Assembly: GCF_010501055.1 (NCBI RefSeq)
Contig: NZ_QVMO01000026.1
Span: forward strand, 1 to 58,879
DNA: 58,879 bases
From: Dysgonomonas sp. 521
GTDB taxonomy: Bacteria > Bacteroidota > Bacteroidia > Bacteroidales > Dysgonomonadaceae
Reading direction: 5' to 3'
The translations under genes were made by a program, and so were the position numbers. This document shows, in pieces, positions 1 through 9,253 of the stretch (position 1 is its first letter; each line of letters starts with the position of its first letter). Below the pieces are notes generated by a model. It was not told where the DNA came from, did no database searches, and saw only the letters and a program-made list of their open reading frames with translations.

Positions 1-243
<243 letters not shown>

Positions 244-282
244 AAAATATTTGGAAACTTTTATATTCGTAAGGAGAGACTA

Positions 283-497
283 AGTAATTGTTTAAATTTT
301 ATTCGTTCAAATTTTTAGAGATGTTTTAGAGATGCTTTTTTTCTTCCTCGAAACGATAATAGCGGGCTATTTACATACGCTTCGCTCCTGTGACCGCTGG
401 TTGAGTTGAGAGAAAGGAAAAAACAGCCGAAAACAGACTAAAAATGAACGAAGAAAAAGGTATAATAAAATATTCGTATAAAATTTAAACAGTTACT
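283..497 (+). repeat. Family A terminal-inverted-repeat element, copy 1
   Basis: A 215-bp non-coding element. Its left end reads AGTAATTGTTTAAATTTTAT and the complement of its right end reads AGTAACTGTTTAAATTTTAT. An inner inverted repeat pairs TTCGTTCAAATTTTTAG with CTAAAAATGAACGAA. The interior contains CATACGCTTCGCTCCTG and AACGATAATAGCGGGC modules that recur in other copies. In this copy the module order is swapped relative to the copies at 49,210 and 56,514. The 244-595 gap otherwise holds only the promoter of the ABC genes. Confidence 0.9.
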
Positions 498-508
498 AAA
501 AATCTGAT

Positions 509-516
509 TAGCTTTG
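509..516 (+). promoter_or_regulatory. Candidate -7 box for the ABC exporter pair
   Basis: TAGCTTTG matches the Bacteroidales -7 consensus TAnnTTTG and lies 79 bp before the ATPase start. No clear TTTG -33 element is seen at the right distance, so this rests on one box only. Confidence 0.35.
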
Positions 517-595
517 TTTCCTTGATTTTGAAAACAAATGTGACTTTTTCAATTTTATTACGACTAATAAGGAAAGAAATAATTAGCAATAAAAT

Positions 596-1504
596 ATGTA
601 TTATCTCGAAGCACAGAATGTAGTAAAGCAATATGGAGACCACAGGGCGCTTGATGGCGTGAGCATACAGGTTCCCCGCGGTTGTATTTACGGATTGCTG
701 GGCCCTAATGGCGCCGGCAAGTCTTCCCTTATCCGTATTGTAAACAGGATTACGGCTCCCGATGAAGGCAAGGTCTTTATCAATGGGAAAGAATCAACAT
801 CCGAAGATGTATTTAATATAGGCTACCTTCCCGAAGAAAGGGGCCTTTATAAAAAAATGAAGGTTGGAGAGCATATTATCTTTTTGGCTCAGTTGAGAGG
901 ACTGTCTAAAGAAGATGCCCGGCAAAAAACTCAGTATTGGCTCAGAAAGTTCGATATACTTTCGTGGGAAGACAAGAAAGTGGAAGAACTATCGAAAGGT
1001 ATGCAACAGAAGATACAGTTTATCGCTACTGTGATACACGAACCCGATTTATATATTCTCGACGAGCCTTTCAGTGGATTTGACCCGGTAAATGCCGAAT
1101 TGTTAAAAAATGAATTGCTGGAACTAAAGGCAAAAGGTAAGACTATTATTCTTTCTACACACAATATGGAGTCTGTGGAAGAATTGTGTGACGAAATTTC
1201 CCTGATAAACAAATCGAAGGTTGTACTGAATGGTAATGTGAAGGAGATCAGGGCAAGATACAGGAAGTATATCTTTAAACTTCAGGTGGTGGGAGAGGCT
1301 TTCGAAATGGAATCGCCTCATTTCTCGGTATTGTCGCAGTCTACGGCAAATAATGTGACGGAAGTTCGTATCCAGCGTAATGATGAGGCTTCTAATTCGG
1401 AACTGATACAGGAAATAGCCAGACTGTATGAGGTGCTGACCTTTGAAGAAGAACTGCCTTCTATGAATGATATCTTTATACAAATCGTATCCGGGAAAAA
1501 ATAA
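596..1504 (+). CDS. ABC-2 type exporter, ATP-binding subunit (NatA-like)
   Basis: This is the cytoplasmic ATPase of an ABC-2 exporter that would power the permease encoded next. Walker A is GPNGAGKSS near residue 38, the ABC signature is LSKGMQQ near residue 133, and Walker B is LYILDEPFSGFDP near residue 152, followed by the switch histidine in STHNM. The last 90 or so residues match the extension common in NatA/CcmA-type ATPases. The 302-residue length is normal. The stop codon overlaps the next start (TAATG), indicating translational coupling. The substrate is unknown: NatAB exports sodium, but many relatives export peptides or drugs. Confidence 0.93.
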   Translation: MYYLEAQNVVKQYGDHRALDGVSIQVPRGCIYGLLGPNGAGKSSLIRIVNRITAPDEGKVFINGKESTSEDVFNIGYLPEERGLYKKMKVGEHIIFLAQLRGLSKEDARQKTQYWLRKFDILSWEDKKVEELSKGMQQKIQFIATVIHEPDLYILDEPFSGFDPVNAELLKNELLELKAKGKTIILSTHNMESVEELCDEISLINKSKVVLNGNVKEIRARYRKYIFKLQVVGEAFEMESPHFSVLSQSTANNVTEVRIQRNDEASNSELIQEIARLYEVLTFEEELPSMNDIFIQIVSGKK

Positions 1505-2823
1505 TGAAAGCATTAGGATTAATTATACAGAGGGAGTTTATCTCCAGAGTAAAGACAAAAACTTTTATTCTGACAACATTGCTTACGCCATTTTTATTTT
1601 TGGCGGTGTCTACTATACCGGCACTCCTGATGATGCTGAGTAGCAATGATGACATAAGCAAGGTATATGTGATTGACCGGACTGATTCTTATTTTGGTTT
1701 GTTTCAGTCTACTGACAAATATGAGTTTGTAAAGCTGTCGGATAATGACAGCAAACCTAACGAAAAGACTACAGCTATACTGGAAATCTCAGGAGACCTG
1801 AATACCAATCCGGCTGCGGCTACATTTTATTCGGAGAAGCAACAACCACCAAGGGAACTTACCTCTTATATCAACAATGTGTTGACCGAAGCGGTAAGGG
1901 ACAGGAAGATTGACGATTTTACCAAAAGAAGTAATATAGAGCCTCATGTTGTCACAGACTTGCAGCAGATACTCAAATCGAAGGACAGGATCAATGTGTC
2001 TACAATCCGTATGGATGAAACAGGGAAAGAAACAGAAACACTGGGGCAGGCTGCATCTATAGCCGGCATGGCATTGACTTTCTGTATGTTCTTCTTTATC
2101 ATGATGTATGGGCAGATGGTGGTTCAGAGCGTGGTAGAAGAAAAGACGAACCGTATCATTGAAGTTATCATATCGTCGGTGAGGCCGTTCGACCTTATGA
2201 TGGGTAAGATCGTAGGTGTTGGTTTGGTAGGTCTGCTCCAATTGCTTATCTGGCTGATAATCGGAGGAGGTGCTATCGTTGCCTTACAGATACTCTTTGG
2301 GGCAGGTATGGATGCGACAGCTACATTAGAGGCTCAACAGGCGATGGCCATAATGCAGGATAATCCTGAAATGTTGTCGGCTATCAACGGATTATTGATG
2401 GTCAATTGGTTACAGGTTGGTATTTGTCTTATTCTTTATTTTGTGGGAGGTTACCTGCTATTCTCTTCGCTGTATGCTATGTTTGGTTCAGCAGCTAACG
2501 ATTCGCAGGAAGCCCAGCAACTGATGATGCCATTAACTATCGTTCTGCTTTTGGCTTTTTATACCGGATTTGCCGCGTCACAGAATCCTGAGGGCAATAT
2601 GGCGTTCTGGTGTTCGCTTATTCCATTTACGTCCCCGGTGGTAATGATGGTGCGGGCTCCGTTCGAAATACCGATCTGGGAACTGGCCTTATCAGTCGTT
2701 CTGCTTTACGTTACTGCGGTGCTGATGGTTAAACTGGCAGCAAAGATTTACAGGGTAGGTATATTGATGTATGGAAAGAAAGTGACCTTTGCCGAAATGT
2801 TCAAATGGTTGAAATATAAGTAA
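1504..2823 (+). CDS. ABC-2 type exporter, permease subunit (NatB-like)
   Basis: Integral membrane partner of the preceding ATPase. The N-terminal helix (TKTFILTTLLTPFLFLAVST) is followed by a large extracytoplasmic domain at residues 55-180. Five or so further membrane segments run from residue 185 to about 425. The segment VVEEKTNRIIEVIISSVRPF is the conserved coupling region of the ABC-2 permease family. Length (439) fits the NatB/YhaP group. Its start overlaps the ATPase stop by one base, and a strong terminator follows, so the pair forms a two-gene operon. The exported substrate cannot be told from sequence. Confidence 0.92.
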   Translation: MKALGLIIQREFISRVKTKTFILTTLLTPFLFLAVSTIPALLMMLSSNDDISKVYVIDRTDSYFGLFQSTDKYEFVKLSDNDSKPNEKTTAILEISGDLNTNPAAATFYSEKQQPPRELTSYINNVLTEAVRDRKIDDFTKRSNIEPHVVTDLQQILKSKDRINVSTIRMDETGKETETLGQAASIAGMALTFCMFFFIMMYGQMVVQSVVEEKTNRIIEVIISSVRPFDLMMGKIVGVGLVGLLQLLIWLIIGGGAIVALQILFGAGMDATATLEAQQAMAIMQDNPEMLSAINGLLMVNWLQVGICLILYFVGGYLLFSSLYAMFGSAANDSQEAQQLMMPLTIVLLLAFYTGFAASQNPEGNMAFWCSLIPFTSPVVMMVRAPFEIPIWELALSVVLLYVTAVLMVKLAAKIYRVGILMYGKKVTFAEMFKWLKYK

Positions 2824-2845
2824 CTGTTGTAAGTAAAATAGAAGA

Positions 2846-2881
2846 AATCCTGTCAATTTCTATTGGCAGGATTGTTTGTTT
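2846..2881 (+). terminator. Rho-independent terminator after the ABC operon
   Basis: A 12-bp stem (AATCCTGTCAAT with ATTGGCAGGATT, one G-T pair) with a 4-base loop, followed by GTTTGTTTTT. It lies 22 bp after the permease stop. Confidence 0.88.
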
Positions 2882-2902
2882 TTATTATTATTACTAAATT
2901 TG
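2872..2902 (+). promoter_or_regulatory. Candidate promoter for the secreted protein at 2991
   Basis: TAAATTTG (2895-2902) matches TAnnTTTG. A TTG at 2872-2874 lies 20 bp upstream, the spacing expected for the -33 element. The upstream element overlaps the tail of the preceding terminator. Confidence 0.5.
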
Positions 2903-2990
2903 GCCTTGATAAAGAAAGGTTTATCAAAATAAAAAGGACAACATCTTATTTCAAACTTATACAAACACAAAACTTAAAGAGTATACAACA

Positions 2991-3728
2991 ATGAAGGTAA
3001 AAGTATTAATATGTTTATTCTTAGCGGTTTATTTAAACGTTTTTTCTCAACAGATCTCAAAAATTGAGGTTTTATCTGTTCCAATGGATTTAGAGACGTC
3101 ACATAGTGTAGATTGTATGAGTTTCGACTTTACATTTCATAATATACTAAATAAGGAGACTATAACAAATCCTGCAGAGGTAGCCAGAATAGTGACCGTT
3201 CTGAACAATCTGCCTGTTGCAAATAATAATGTGTATCCGTCTCCCGATACCCGTCTTAAAATGAGGATGTATTCCAGGGACAATACCATATCCGAGATTT
3301 GTATCGGTAAATTTACCATTTTGATAAATGCTGGCGTTTTTCTTTATTCGGATGAAATGTTAAGCTTGCTGGATGAACTGTATATTCCTAAAAAACAAAG
3401 GCAGGGACAATCAGCCACACAGAATACTGTCATAGAATTTAATACAGTCAGGCAATATAAAGGTTTTCTGGGTGCTGCCATGGGCACTATATCCTTTGAT
3501 AATGGCAATAACTTCTTTTACGATATAAATGGTTCTACCATCAAGGAAAAGATGTTGGGCACGTACCAGATGGATAATGATACTATCAATTGTACTGTGC
3601 GTAAAGCTTATCACAACCTATTCAGAGAAGGAGATAAGCTTCAGTTTATGATTAAGGCCGATACCCTGTTTCAGTTTAATAGTGAGAAACAACCGGACAG
3701 AAGCCGCCCGCTAACCAGAATAAGGTAA
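2991..3728 (+). CDS. Secreted protein of unknown function
   Basis: The 245-residue product begins with a classical signal peptide (MKVKVLICLFLAVYLNVFSQ), and cleavage is likely before or within QQIS. No lipobox cysteine is present, so it is probably periplasmic or outer-membrane associated. The mature part is mostly predicted beta strand. The segment around residues 150-225 (GTISFDNGN..., GTYQMDNDTINCTV, GDKLQFMIKADTL) has the alternating pattern of small lipocalin-like or NlpE-like barrels, but I do not recognise a family. It has its own promoter and is a single gene. The start chosen is the only ATG ahead of the signal sequence. Confidence 0.75.
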   Translation: MKVKVLICLFLAVYLNVFSQQISKIEVLSVPMDLETSHSVDCMSFDFTFHNILNKETITNPAEVARIVTVLNNLPVANNNVYPSPDTRLKMRMYSRDNTISEICIGKFTILINAGVFLYSDEMLSLLDELYIPKKQRQGQSATQNTVIEFNTVRQYKGFLGAAMGTISFDNGNNFFYDINGSTIKEKMLGTYQMDNDTINCTVRKAYHNLFREGDKLQFMIKADTLFQFNSEKQPDRSRPLTRIR

Positions 3729-4054
3729 ATATTCAGGGTTGAGCACCCTCCCCCACTCGTCATAAGAGGCAGGTGGAATAGTGAAACGATAAAGAACAGT
3801 AGCTTTGGCGCGGCTATTGCCATATATACAATCATAAATTCGCCCCGGTATGCTCTTCCTATATCGGAGAACAGAAAAATATAGATTCCTGCCATTAAGA
3901 GAAGTGTAGGGATGAACCATAAGGCTTTTAAAACTACCTTCCCTGTAAATTTGCGGATGAAGATACAGTAGATGTATATATCTGATTGGGGGATTATCTG
4001 GAGCAGATTTTCGTTTTTGAAGAAGATTTGACAGATAATTTGCTTTTTATTCTA
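3729..4054 (-). pseudogene. Remnant of a metallophosphoesterase N-terminal membrane domain
   Basis: On the minus strand an open stretch reads through about 85 residues of membrane-protein-like sequence: PQSDIYIYCIFIRKF, then KVVLKALWFIPTLLLMAGIY, then FMIVYMAIAAPKLLFFIVSL and FHLPL. This layout resembles the membrane region preceding the catalytic domain of Bacteroidales metallophosphoesterases (recalled, not searched). There is no catalytic domain: the similarity stops at about 3770 and the frame then runs into the 3' end of the neighbouring plus-strand gene. Upstream it is bounded by a TAG at about 4053. I read it as a truncated, decayed gene. The rest of 3729-4308 is AT-rich and non-coding. 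Confidence 0.5.
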
Positions 4055-4090
4055 GAAAGGTAATTTATCTGTCATATTTTATTATATTTG
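4029..4090 (+). promoter_or_regulatory. Inverted repeat and -7 box upstream of the acyltransferase
   Basis: A perfect 10-bp inverted repeat, TGACAGATAA (4029-4038) and TTATCTGTCA (4065-4074), is followed by TATATTTG (4083-4090), which fits TAnnTTTG. The resulting leader to the 4309 start would be about 210 nt. The repeat may be an operator or the terminator of the decayed neighbour. Confidence 0.35.
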
Positions 4091-4308
4091 CATATCAATA
4101 ATATTTTATCTTATTATTTGTAAACACTTCAAAGACAACTAATTTTGAGCGATTAGCAAATGAGGATACATTTTTCCTTCTCACCAGAGGTGACTAAACA
4201 AGAATTTATTATATAGACAACAATTATTTGGACGTAGATTACTGCCAACAGAAGATTATTTATCCTAACACAATACGTCAAAGACAACCCATTTAAACAT
4301 CCACTGGC

Positions 4309-5307
4309 ATGCATGAAAGAAATATTGCTCTTGATTATTTTAAGTTTTTTCTGGCTGTACTTGTCATAACAATACATTTGTACCCAGAGCCTGTGTCAAT
4401 TGAATGGCTTATTGGTGATGGAATTGCACGAATAGCCGTACCTTGCTTTTTCATAATAAATGGTTATTATTTAGCATTGATTATAGAGAATAAGGAAAAG
4501 TTTTTTGGGTATTTAAAAAAACTAATAATCCTATACATTGTATGGATGCTTATATATTCAGGTTTTTACTATGATGATTTATTTATATGCTCCAGAAGAG
4601 GTATTATTGGCTCAGTCTTGCTTATTTTTACCGGCTATTGGCATTTATGGTATATCAGTGCTCTCATTGGTGCTTCGGTATTATTATATCTTGTCAAAGG
4701 ATACAATAAGTATCTGCTACTGGGTATCTCTCTAATTCTTTTTGTATTCGGTAGTTTTATTTATTCATTACCTTTGATTGACTTGTCAGTCTTTGATGGT
4801 TATTCCCTTTTTATCGTAAAATACTTATATGTATTCAGAGTGTACCTGATAAGGAATTTTCTCTTTATGGGCTTCCCTTTCGTTTATATTGGTTGGTTTT
4901 TGTATTATAACAAACTGAAGATTGGTAAGCTGTTAAATATTCTATTAGTCACTTTATTCCTGTTATTATTACTCTTTGAGTCATATACTCTCAATGGATT
5001 TAAATTGGGACCTTTTAATGAATTCAGTATAGGTCAACTTTTCCCTTTTTTGATGGATTATAGACTTTCTCTATTTTTTATTTGCCCGTTACTCATGGTC
5101 TATTTTATAAATAACCCGGTATTAAGAAATGATGATGGTCTTATTTCCAAACTGGCATCAGCAGTCTTTTTTTTACATCCATTGATCATAAGCATTTTAG
5201 ATGATAGATTAAATACATATAAGTCTTTGTTTCTAGTGCTATTCTTATCCATGATCTTTGGTGTGGTTCTTATTCAGCTTAATAAGAGAATAAAAATATT
5301 TCTATAG
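4309..5307 (+). CDS. Acyltransferase-3 family membrane protein
   Basis: The 332-residue polytopic protein opens with RNIALDYFKFFLAVLVITIH, the typical first helix of acyltransferase-3 (OafA/NodX-type) enzymes. The conserved arginine near the start and the histidine ending the first helix are present, and FFIINGYYL follows near residue 48. About ten hydrophobic segments cover the rest. Family members transfer acetyl or other acyl groups to sugars of lipopolysaccharide, capsule or exopolysaccharide at the inner membrane. No polysaccharide synthesis genes are adjacent, so the acceptor is unknown. Codon use is markedly AT-rich compared with the xylan genes, possibly a sign of transfer. Confidence 0.85.
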   Translation: MHERNIALDYFKFFLAVLVITIHLYPEPVSIEWLIGDGIARIAVPCFFIINGYYLALIIENKEKFFGYLKKLIILYIVWMLIYSGFYYDDLFICSRRGIIGSVLLIFTGYWHLWYISALIGASVLLYLVKGYNKYLLLGISLILFVFGSFIYSLPLIDLSVFDGYSLFIVKYLYVFRVYLIRNFLFMGFPFVYIGWFLYYNKLKIGKLLNILLVTLFLLLLLFESYTLNGFKLGPFNEFSIGQLFPFLMDYRLSLFFICPLLMVYFINNPVLRNDDGLISKLASAVFFLHPLIISILDDRLNTYKSLFLVLFLSMIFGVVLIQLNKRIKIFL

Positions 5308-5324
5308 CCTATTTAAATTTTTAA

Positions 5325-5480
5325 AAGACTTTATTGCCCTCTTCGCCCTGCCTTTCAGGCAGCGTCCGTTTTTTGGTTCCACAGGCAATGCTTCGCTCGC
5401 CTGCGATTATGTAGATATGGCTTTTCAAGCCATCCTTTCCATGCGCTTCGCCTCTGTAATTGATGATTCGATATAGTATA
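5325..5480. repeat. Small palindromic motifs (CCTGCCTTTCAGGCAG, GGCTTTTCAAGCC)
   Basis: Intergenic DNA with short hairpins CTGCCTTTCAGGCAG and GGCTTTTCAAGCC, plus a CGCTTCGCCTCTG module that resembles one inside family A elements. An open frame across it is made only of these palindromes and is not a gene. Confidence 0.6.
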
Positions 5481-5544
5481 AATAATTTGTGTTCTGGACT
5501 TAAGTTATAACCAAGTATATTCTTAAAGACAATTATTAACGCTA

Positions 5545-5725
5545 ATTGAGGGTTGGAAATACAGCAGTTTATTGTCCCGAGGGGACTGAACATCTAATAA
5601 ACACAGGTAAAACCCGTGGTTATCCATATTAGCCCACTTTGTGGATTTAGAGCCCTGACCGGAAAACAGAAAGTTAATTTATAACACTTTGCTTCAACCT
5701 TTGATTCACATTATTAATAAAACTC
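5545..5725. repeat. Family B repeat, short copy
   Basis: The segments TTATTGTCCCGAGGGGACTG, GGTAAAACCCGTGGTTATCC, TATTAGCCCAC and CCTTTGATTCACATT follow one another here. They align with the element at 54,660-54,961 but lack its central cruciform. The remaining 5726-5940 is AT-rich with no recognisable feature. Confidence 0.75.
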
Positions 5726-5946
5726 CGTCGAACACCCATTATCCTGTGGTAAAAATAAAAAGTCGATACGACTTCATTTCCCCCTTTTAACGATACTGTT
5801 TTTTCGGCCTTTTTTTGTACTTATATATCTGGACAGTGAACTTGTTTCAGCATTTTACTGTTATTTTTTTATCTGATTGGCGGCTAATTCCTGTGTGAAG
5901 GAAAAAGATTATATCTTTCAAATGTATTTACTAATAAAGAACAAAC

Positions 5947-5954
5947 TATCTTTG
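5947..5954 (+). promoter_or_regulatory. -7 box for the YihY/BrkB gene
   Basis: TATCTTTG matches TAnnTTTG and lies 25 bp before the start at 5980, giving a short leader. No clear -33 box. Confidence 0.5.
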
Positions 5955-5979
5955 CAGATATTTTGGATAAAATATTCGT

Positions 5980-7299
5980 ATGATTGAAAAAATAAAAAGG
6001 TTTGTAAAAAAAGTTATACGTTTCCTCTCTTACGACATCTGGAGAATAAACAGGAAAGATCGTTCGTCGAGAAGGATGGGACTTTATAATATAATAAAAT
6101 CATTTATTCTTGCTATCAGGAATATAGATGGGGAGCAACTTTTTACCCGGGCGTCGGCTCTTACTTATAGTACATTACTGTCTATTGTCCCTCTGCTTGC
6201 TGTGTTATTCGCCATAGCCCGTGGATTCGGTTTTCAGAATATTGTCAAAACACAGCTTTTCAGTTATTTCGCAGGACAGGAAGATCTTCTGAATAAGGCT
6301 ACTGCTTTTATAGATAAATCCATAGAATATGCTCAGGGTGGTATTTTTCTCGGTATTGGCGTCGTCCTGTTATTATATACTGTTATCAACCTGCTTTCTA
6401 ACATTGAAGACAACTTTAACCGGATTTGGCAGATAAAACGGGGACGCACATATTTCCGTATGTTTACCGATTACCTTGCATTAATTATTATTGCCCCTAT
6501 CTTTCTGATTTGTAATGCCGGAGTTAATATATTGCTGAGTACAACAGCCGAAGAACAATATATTCTGGGGTTGGTTCTGGGCCCTTTTATGAAGGTGGTA
6601 CCTTTCCTTATCACAATATTGCTTTTTACTATCCTCTACATTTACATTCCTAATACGAAAGTAAGATTTACCAGTGCTTTATTAGGTGGAGTATTTACAG
6701 GTATCTGTTTTCAGGTGTTCCAGATGTTATACATCAGCGGGCAGATTTGGATATCCAAGTATAACGCCATATATGGTAGCTTTGCGGCTTTACCGCTACT
6801 TCTATTATGGCTGCAACTAACGTGGTTCTTTATTTTGTTTGGGGTACAGCTGTCTTTTGCTTACCAGAATGTTAATAAGTTTAGTTTTGAACATGAGACA
6901 TCGAACATAAGCCGCCGGTATAAGGATTTTATCACCTTGCTGATAATGACGCTTATAATAAAGCGTTTTGAGAAAGGGCATACACCATACACTGCCGATG
7001 AATTGTCGGAGCATTATAAAATACCTACAAAACTGACCGGAGATACGCTTTTCTATTTACAGGAGATCGGCATGATCGTAGAAACACCTTCGGAGGATAC
7101 CCTTGTGCCGGCATATATTCCGGCTCTGGATATTAATCATATTACAGTCAGTTATTTATTTGAGAAAATAGATAAACATGGCTCTGAGGATTTTGTGATT
7201 GATACCGATATCCAGTTTCAGAAGGAGTGGGATACTATCCTTGAGATAAAAGACCTCTCAGACAGCCAAAATGGAGACGTACTACTCAAAAATTTGTAA
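5980..7299 (+). CDS. YihY/virulence factor BrkB family membrane protein
   Basis: The protein has 439 residues. After a basic N-terminus, residues 40-300 hold the YihY/BrkB core: the family motif FTRASALTYSTLLSIVPLLA, then several membrane spans including LGIGVVLLLYTVINLLSNIEDNFNRIW and ITILLFTILYIYIP. The segment IYGSFAALPLLLLWLQLTW is the conserved last part of the domain. The C-terminal 130 residues are cytoplasmic and resemble a winged-helix-like extension seen in many family members. The family was once annotated as ribonuclease BN, but that assignment was withdrawn. The cellular role is not established. It is followed by the MATE gene after 26 bp and may be cotranscribed with it. Confidence 0.9.
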   Translation: MIEKIKRFVKKVIRFLSYDIWRINRKDRSSRRMGLYNIIKSFILAIRNIDGEQLFTRASALTYSTLLSIVPLLAVLFAIARGFGFQNIVKTQLFSYFAGQEDLLNKATAFIDKSIEYAQGGIFLGIGVVLLLYTVINLLSNIEDNFNRIWQIKRGRTYFRMFTDYLALIIIAPIFLICNAGVNILLSTTAEEQYILGLVLGPFMKVVPFLITILLFTILYIYIPNTKVRFTSALLGGVFTGICFQVFQMLYISGQIWISKYNAIYGSFAALPLLLLWLQLTWFFILFGVQLSFAYQNVNKFSFEHETSNISRRYKDFITLLIMTLIIKRFEKGHTPYTADELSEHYKIPTKLTGDTLFYLQEIGMIVETPSEDTLVPAYIPALDINHITVSYLFEKIDKHGSEDFVIDTDIQFQKEWDTILEIKDLSDSQNGDVLLKNL

Positions 7300-7325
7300 T
7301 TCATGTATCTGAAAGCTTCATCTGA

Positions 7326-8699
7326 ATGAAATCCGGCATCCATAACCTCACGGAAGGGAAAATATTTTCGACCCTGATACGTCTGGCCTTACCTTTGATG
7401 GGAACCAGCTTTTTGCAAATGGCATATACACTGATGGCTATGTCGTGGGTGGGTAGGTTAGGTACAGTATCCCATCCTGAGATAGCTACTAAGTCGGAGG
7501 CCGCTATTGGCGCTATAGGTATGTTGCTGTGGCTGACATCGTCTGTGGCTTATTTGGCTATGATTGGCTCGGAAGTGGCTGTCGGGCAATCGATAGGGGC
7601 AAAGAAAATGAAAAGGGCTGCTATCTATGCTTCTCATTCTACGACCACAGCTATTGTAATAAGTGTTTTGTGGGTCTCCACTCTGTTTATTTTTGCTAAT
7701 CCTATTTTGTCTTTCTTCAAGTTGGAGGCGGATATAACGGCTGATGCCGTACTTTATTTGCGGATACTCACTATTAGCCTGCCATTTCAGTTTTTGTCGT
7801 ACAATTTCACGGGAATTTATAATGGAGCCGGACGTAGCATTGTACCTTTCAGGAATAATGCTGCCGGATTGGTGCTCAATATGATACTCGATCCCATCCT
7901 GATGTTCGTTATGGGTATGGGGTTGCACGGAGCCGCCGTAGGCACGGTGGTTGCGCAGTTGTTTGTTTTTTCACTGTTCTTTTATCAAATCAAATTCGGA
8001 AGCCGTATATTAGGTAACTTTTCATTTTTTATCAAACCTAAGCTTATCTACCTTAAACGTATATTTTTCTTAGGCACACCGGTTTCGGTTATGAATTCGT
8101 TATATGCTATCATCAACATGAATCTGGCGCGTGTAGCATCTATTTACGGCGGACATCTGGGTATGATGGCGCAAACGACCGGAGGACAGATAGAGGCGGT
8201 CACATGGAATACATCACAGGGCTTCTCTACGGCGCTGAGTGCTTTTGTTGCCCAGAACTACGCGGCCAATAAGCTGGAAAGGGGGAAGAAGGCATATATT
8301 TATACCATACGGGTAATGCTGACGCTGGGAATCTTTGTAAGCATAGCATTTATCCTTTTTGGCTCCCAGATATTCGGTGTTATTATTCCCGAAGAAAATG
8401 CGATGAGAGCCGGGGCGGAATATCTTTTTGTTATGGGGCTGGTGCAAATCTTTATGATGTTTGAACTAACCACACAAGGTATGTTCAACGGGATAGGGCG
8501 CACGATCGAACCTGCAGTGATAAGTATTACCTTCAATGCTTTACGCATACCTCTTGCCTATTATCTGGCTTCGCAGATGGGGATCACAGGGGTGTGGTGG
8601 GCAATAGCCATATCAACCATCTGTAAAGGAACGGTTCTGCCTGTCTGGTTTGCAATCGTTTACAGGCGTGTGCAAAAAAGAAAGCCTAAGATAGGATAA
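7326..8699 (+). CDS. MATE family multidrug/sodium-type exporter
   Basis: The 457-residue inner-membrane protein has twelve predicted helices in two homologous halves. The start MKSGIHNLTEGKIFSTLIRLALPLMG carries the typical MATE first helix with the P-L-M-G turn. The second half is recognisable from GTPVSVMNSLYAIINMNLAR onward, and it ends with a short basic tail. MATE proteins expel cationic drugs or metabolites in exchange for sodium or protons. The start is chosen because the ATG lies 26 bp after the preceding stop. A strong bidirectional terminator follows. The substrate cannot be predicted. Confidence 0.93.
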   Translation: MKSGIHNLTEGKIFSTLIRLALPLMGTSFLQMAYTLMAMSWVGRLGTVSHPEIATKSEAAIGAIGMLLWLTSSVAYLAMIGSEVAVGQSIGAKKMKRAAIYASHSTTTAIVISVLWVSTLFIFANPILSFFKLEADITADAVLYLRILTISLPFQFLSYNFTGIYNGAGRSIVPFRNNAAGLVLNMILDPILMFVMGMGLHGAAVGTVVAQLFVFSLFFYQIKFGSRILGNFSFFIKPKLIYLKRIFFLGTPVSVMNSLYAIINMNLARVASIYGGHLGMMAQTTGGQIEAVTWNTSQGFSTALSAFVAQNYAANKLERGKKAYIYTIRVMLTLGIFVSIAFILFGSQIFGVIIPEENAMRAGAEYLFVMGLVQIFMMFELTTQGMFNGIGRTIEPAVISITFNALRIPLAYYLASQMGITGVWWAIAISTICKGTVLPVWFAIVYRRVQKRKPKIG

Positions 8700-8714
8700 G
8701 TCTAAGAACCTGCC

Positions 8715-8752
8715 AGGAGTTTTTTCAATAATTTATTTACGAAAAAACTCCT
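8715..8752. terminator. Bidirectional terminator between the MATE gene and queF
   Basis: A perfect 12-bp inverted repeat, AGGAGTTTTTTC and GAAAAAACTCCT, with a 14-base loop between two convergent genes. T-runs lie in the stem on both strands. Confidence 0.8.
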
Positions 8753-8784
8753 AACAGTCACACTAAGTATTTGAAAATTGGACT

Positions 8785-9252
8785 TTACTTATATATCTGT
8801 TGCGGGCAATGATTTAAGAGCCGTTCTTTGGCTGCCATTTCGTATTTAGTGCCGGGACGGCCATAGTTACAGAACGGATAGATGCTGATACCTCCACGAG
8901 GGGTGAATAACCCTACTACTTCGATATATTTGGGGTTCATCAGCCCGACGAGGTCCTTCATAATGATATTTACGCAATCCTCATGAAAGGCTCCATGATT
9001 GCGGAAGCTAAACAAATATAATTTCAGGCTTTTACTTTCCACCATTTTTACGTCTGGGACATAATTGATATGGATTGTTGCAAAATCCGGCTGCCCTGTG
9101 ATCGGGCACAGGCTTGTAAATTCGGGACAATTAAATGTTACCCAGTAGTCATTTCCCTGATGTTTGTTTTCAAAAGCTTCCAGTACTTCGGGTGCATAAT
9201 CATCTTTGTACTCTGTTTTGCCACCCAAGTGGCTGATTCCTTCTAGTTCCAT
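8785..9252 (-). CDS. queF: NADPH-dependent 7-cyano-7-deazaguanine reductase QueF (short type)
   Basis: QueF reduces preQ0 to preQ1 in the queuosine pathway, in the cytoplasm. The 155-residue length is that of the short, unimodular type. The active-site cysteine lies in [14 protein letters not shown] near residue 55. The family motif E-S-K-S-L-K is present in [17 protein letters not shown], followed by the HED of GAFHEDCVN used in substrate binding. It starts one base after the queC stop codon, so the two are translationally coupled and act in consecutive steps. There is no odd feature. Confidence 0.97.
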   Translation of the reverse strand: MELEGISHLGGKTEYKDDYAPEVLEAFENKHQGNDYWVTFNCPEFTSLCPITGQPDFATIHINYVPDVKMVESKSLKLYLFSFRNHGAFHEDCVNIIMKDLVGLMNPKYIEVVGLFTPRGGISIYPFCNYGRPGTKYEMAAKERLLNHCPQQIYK

Positions 9253-9253
9253 T

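Noticed and set aside
5321..5593. Minus-strand open frame of 90 codons
   Set aside because: Built from short palindromes and a family B copy; no plausible protein.
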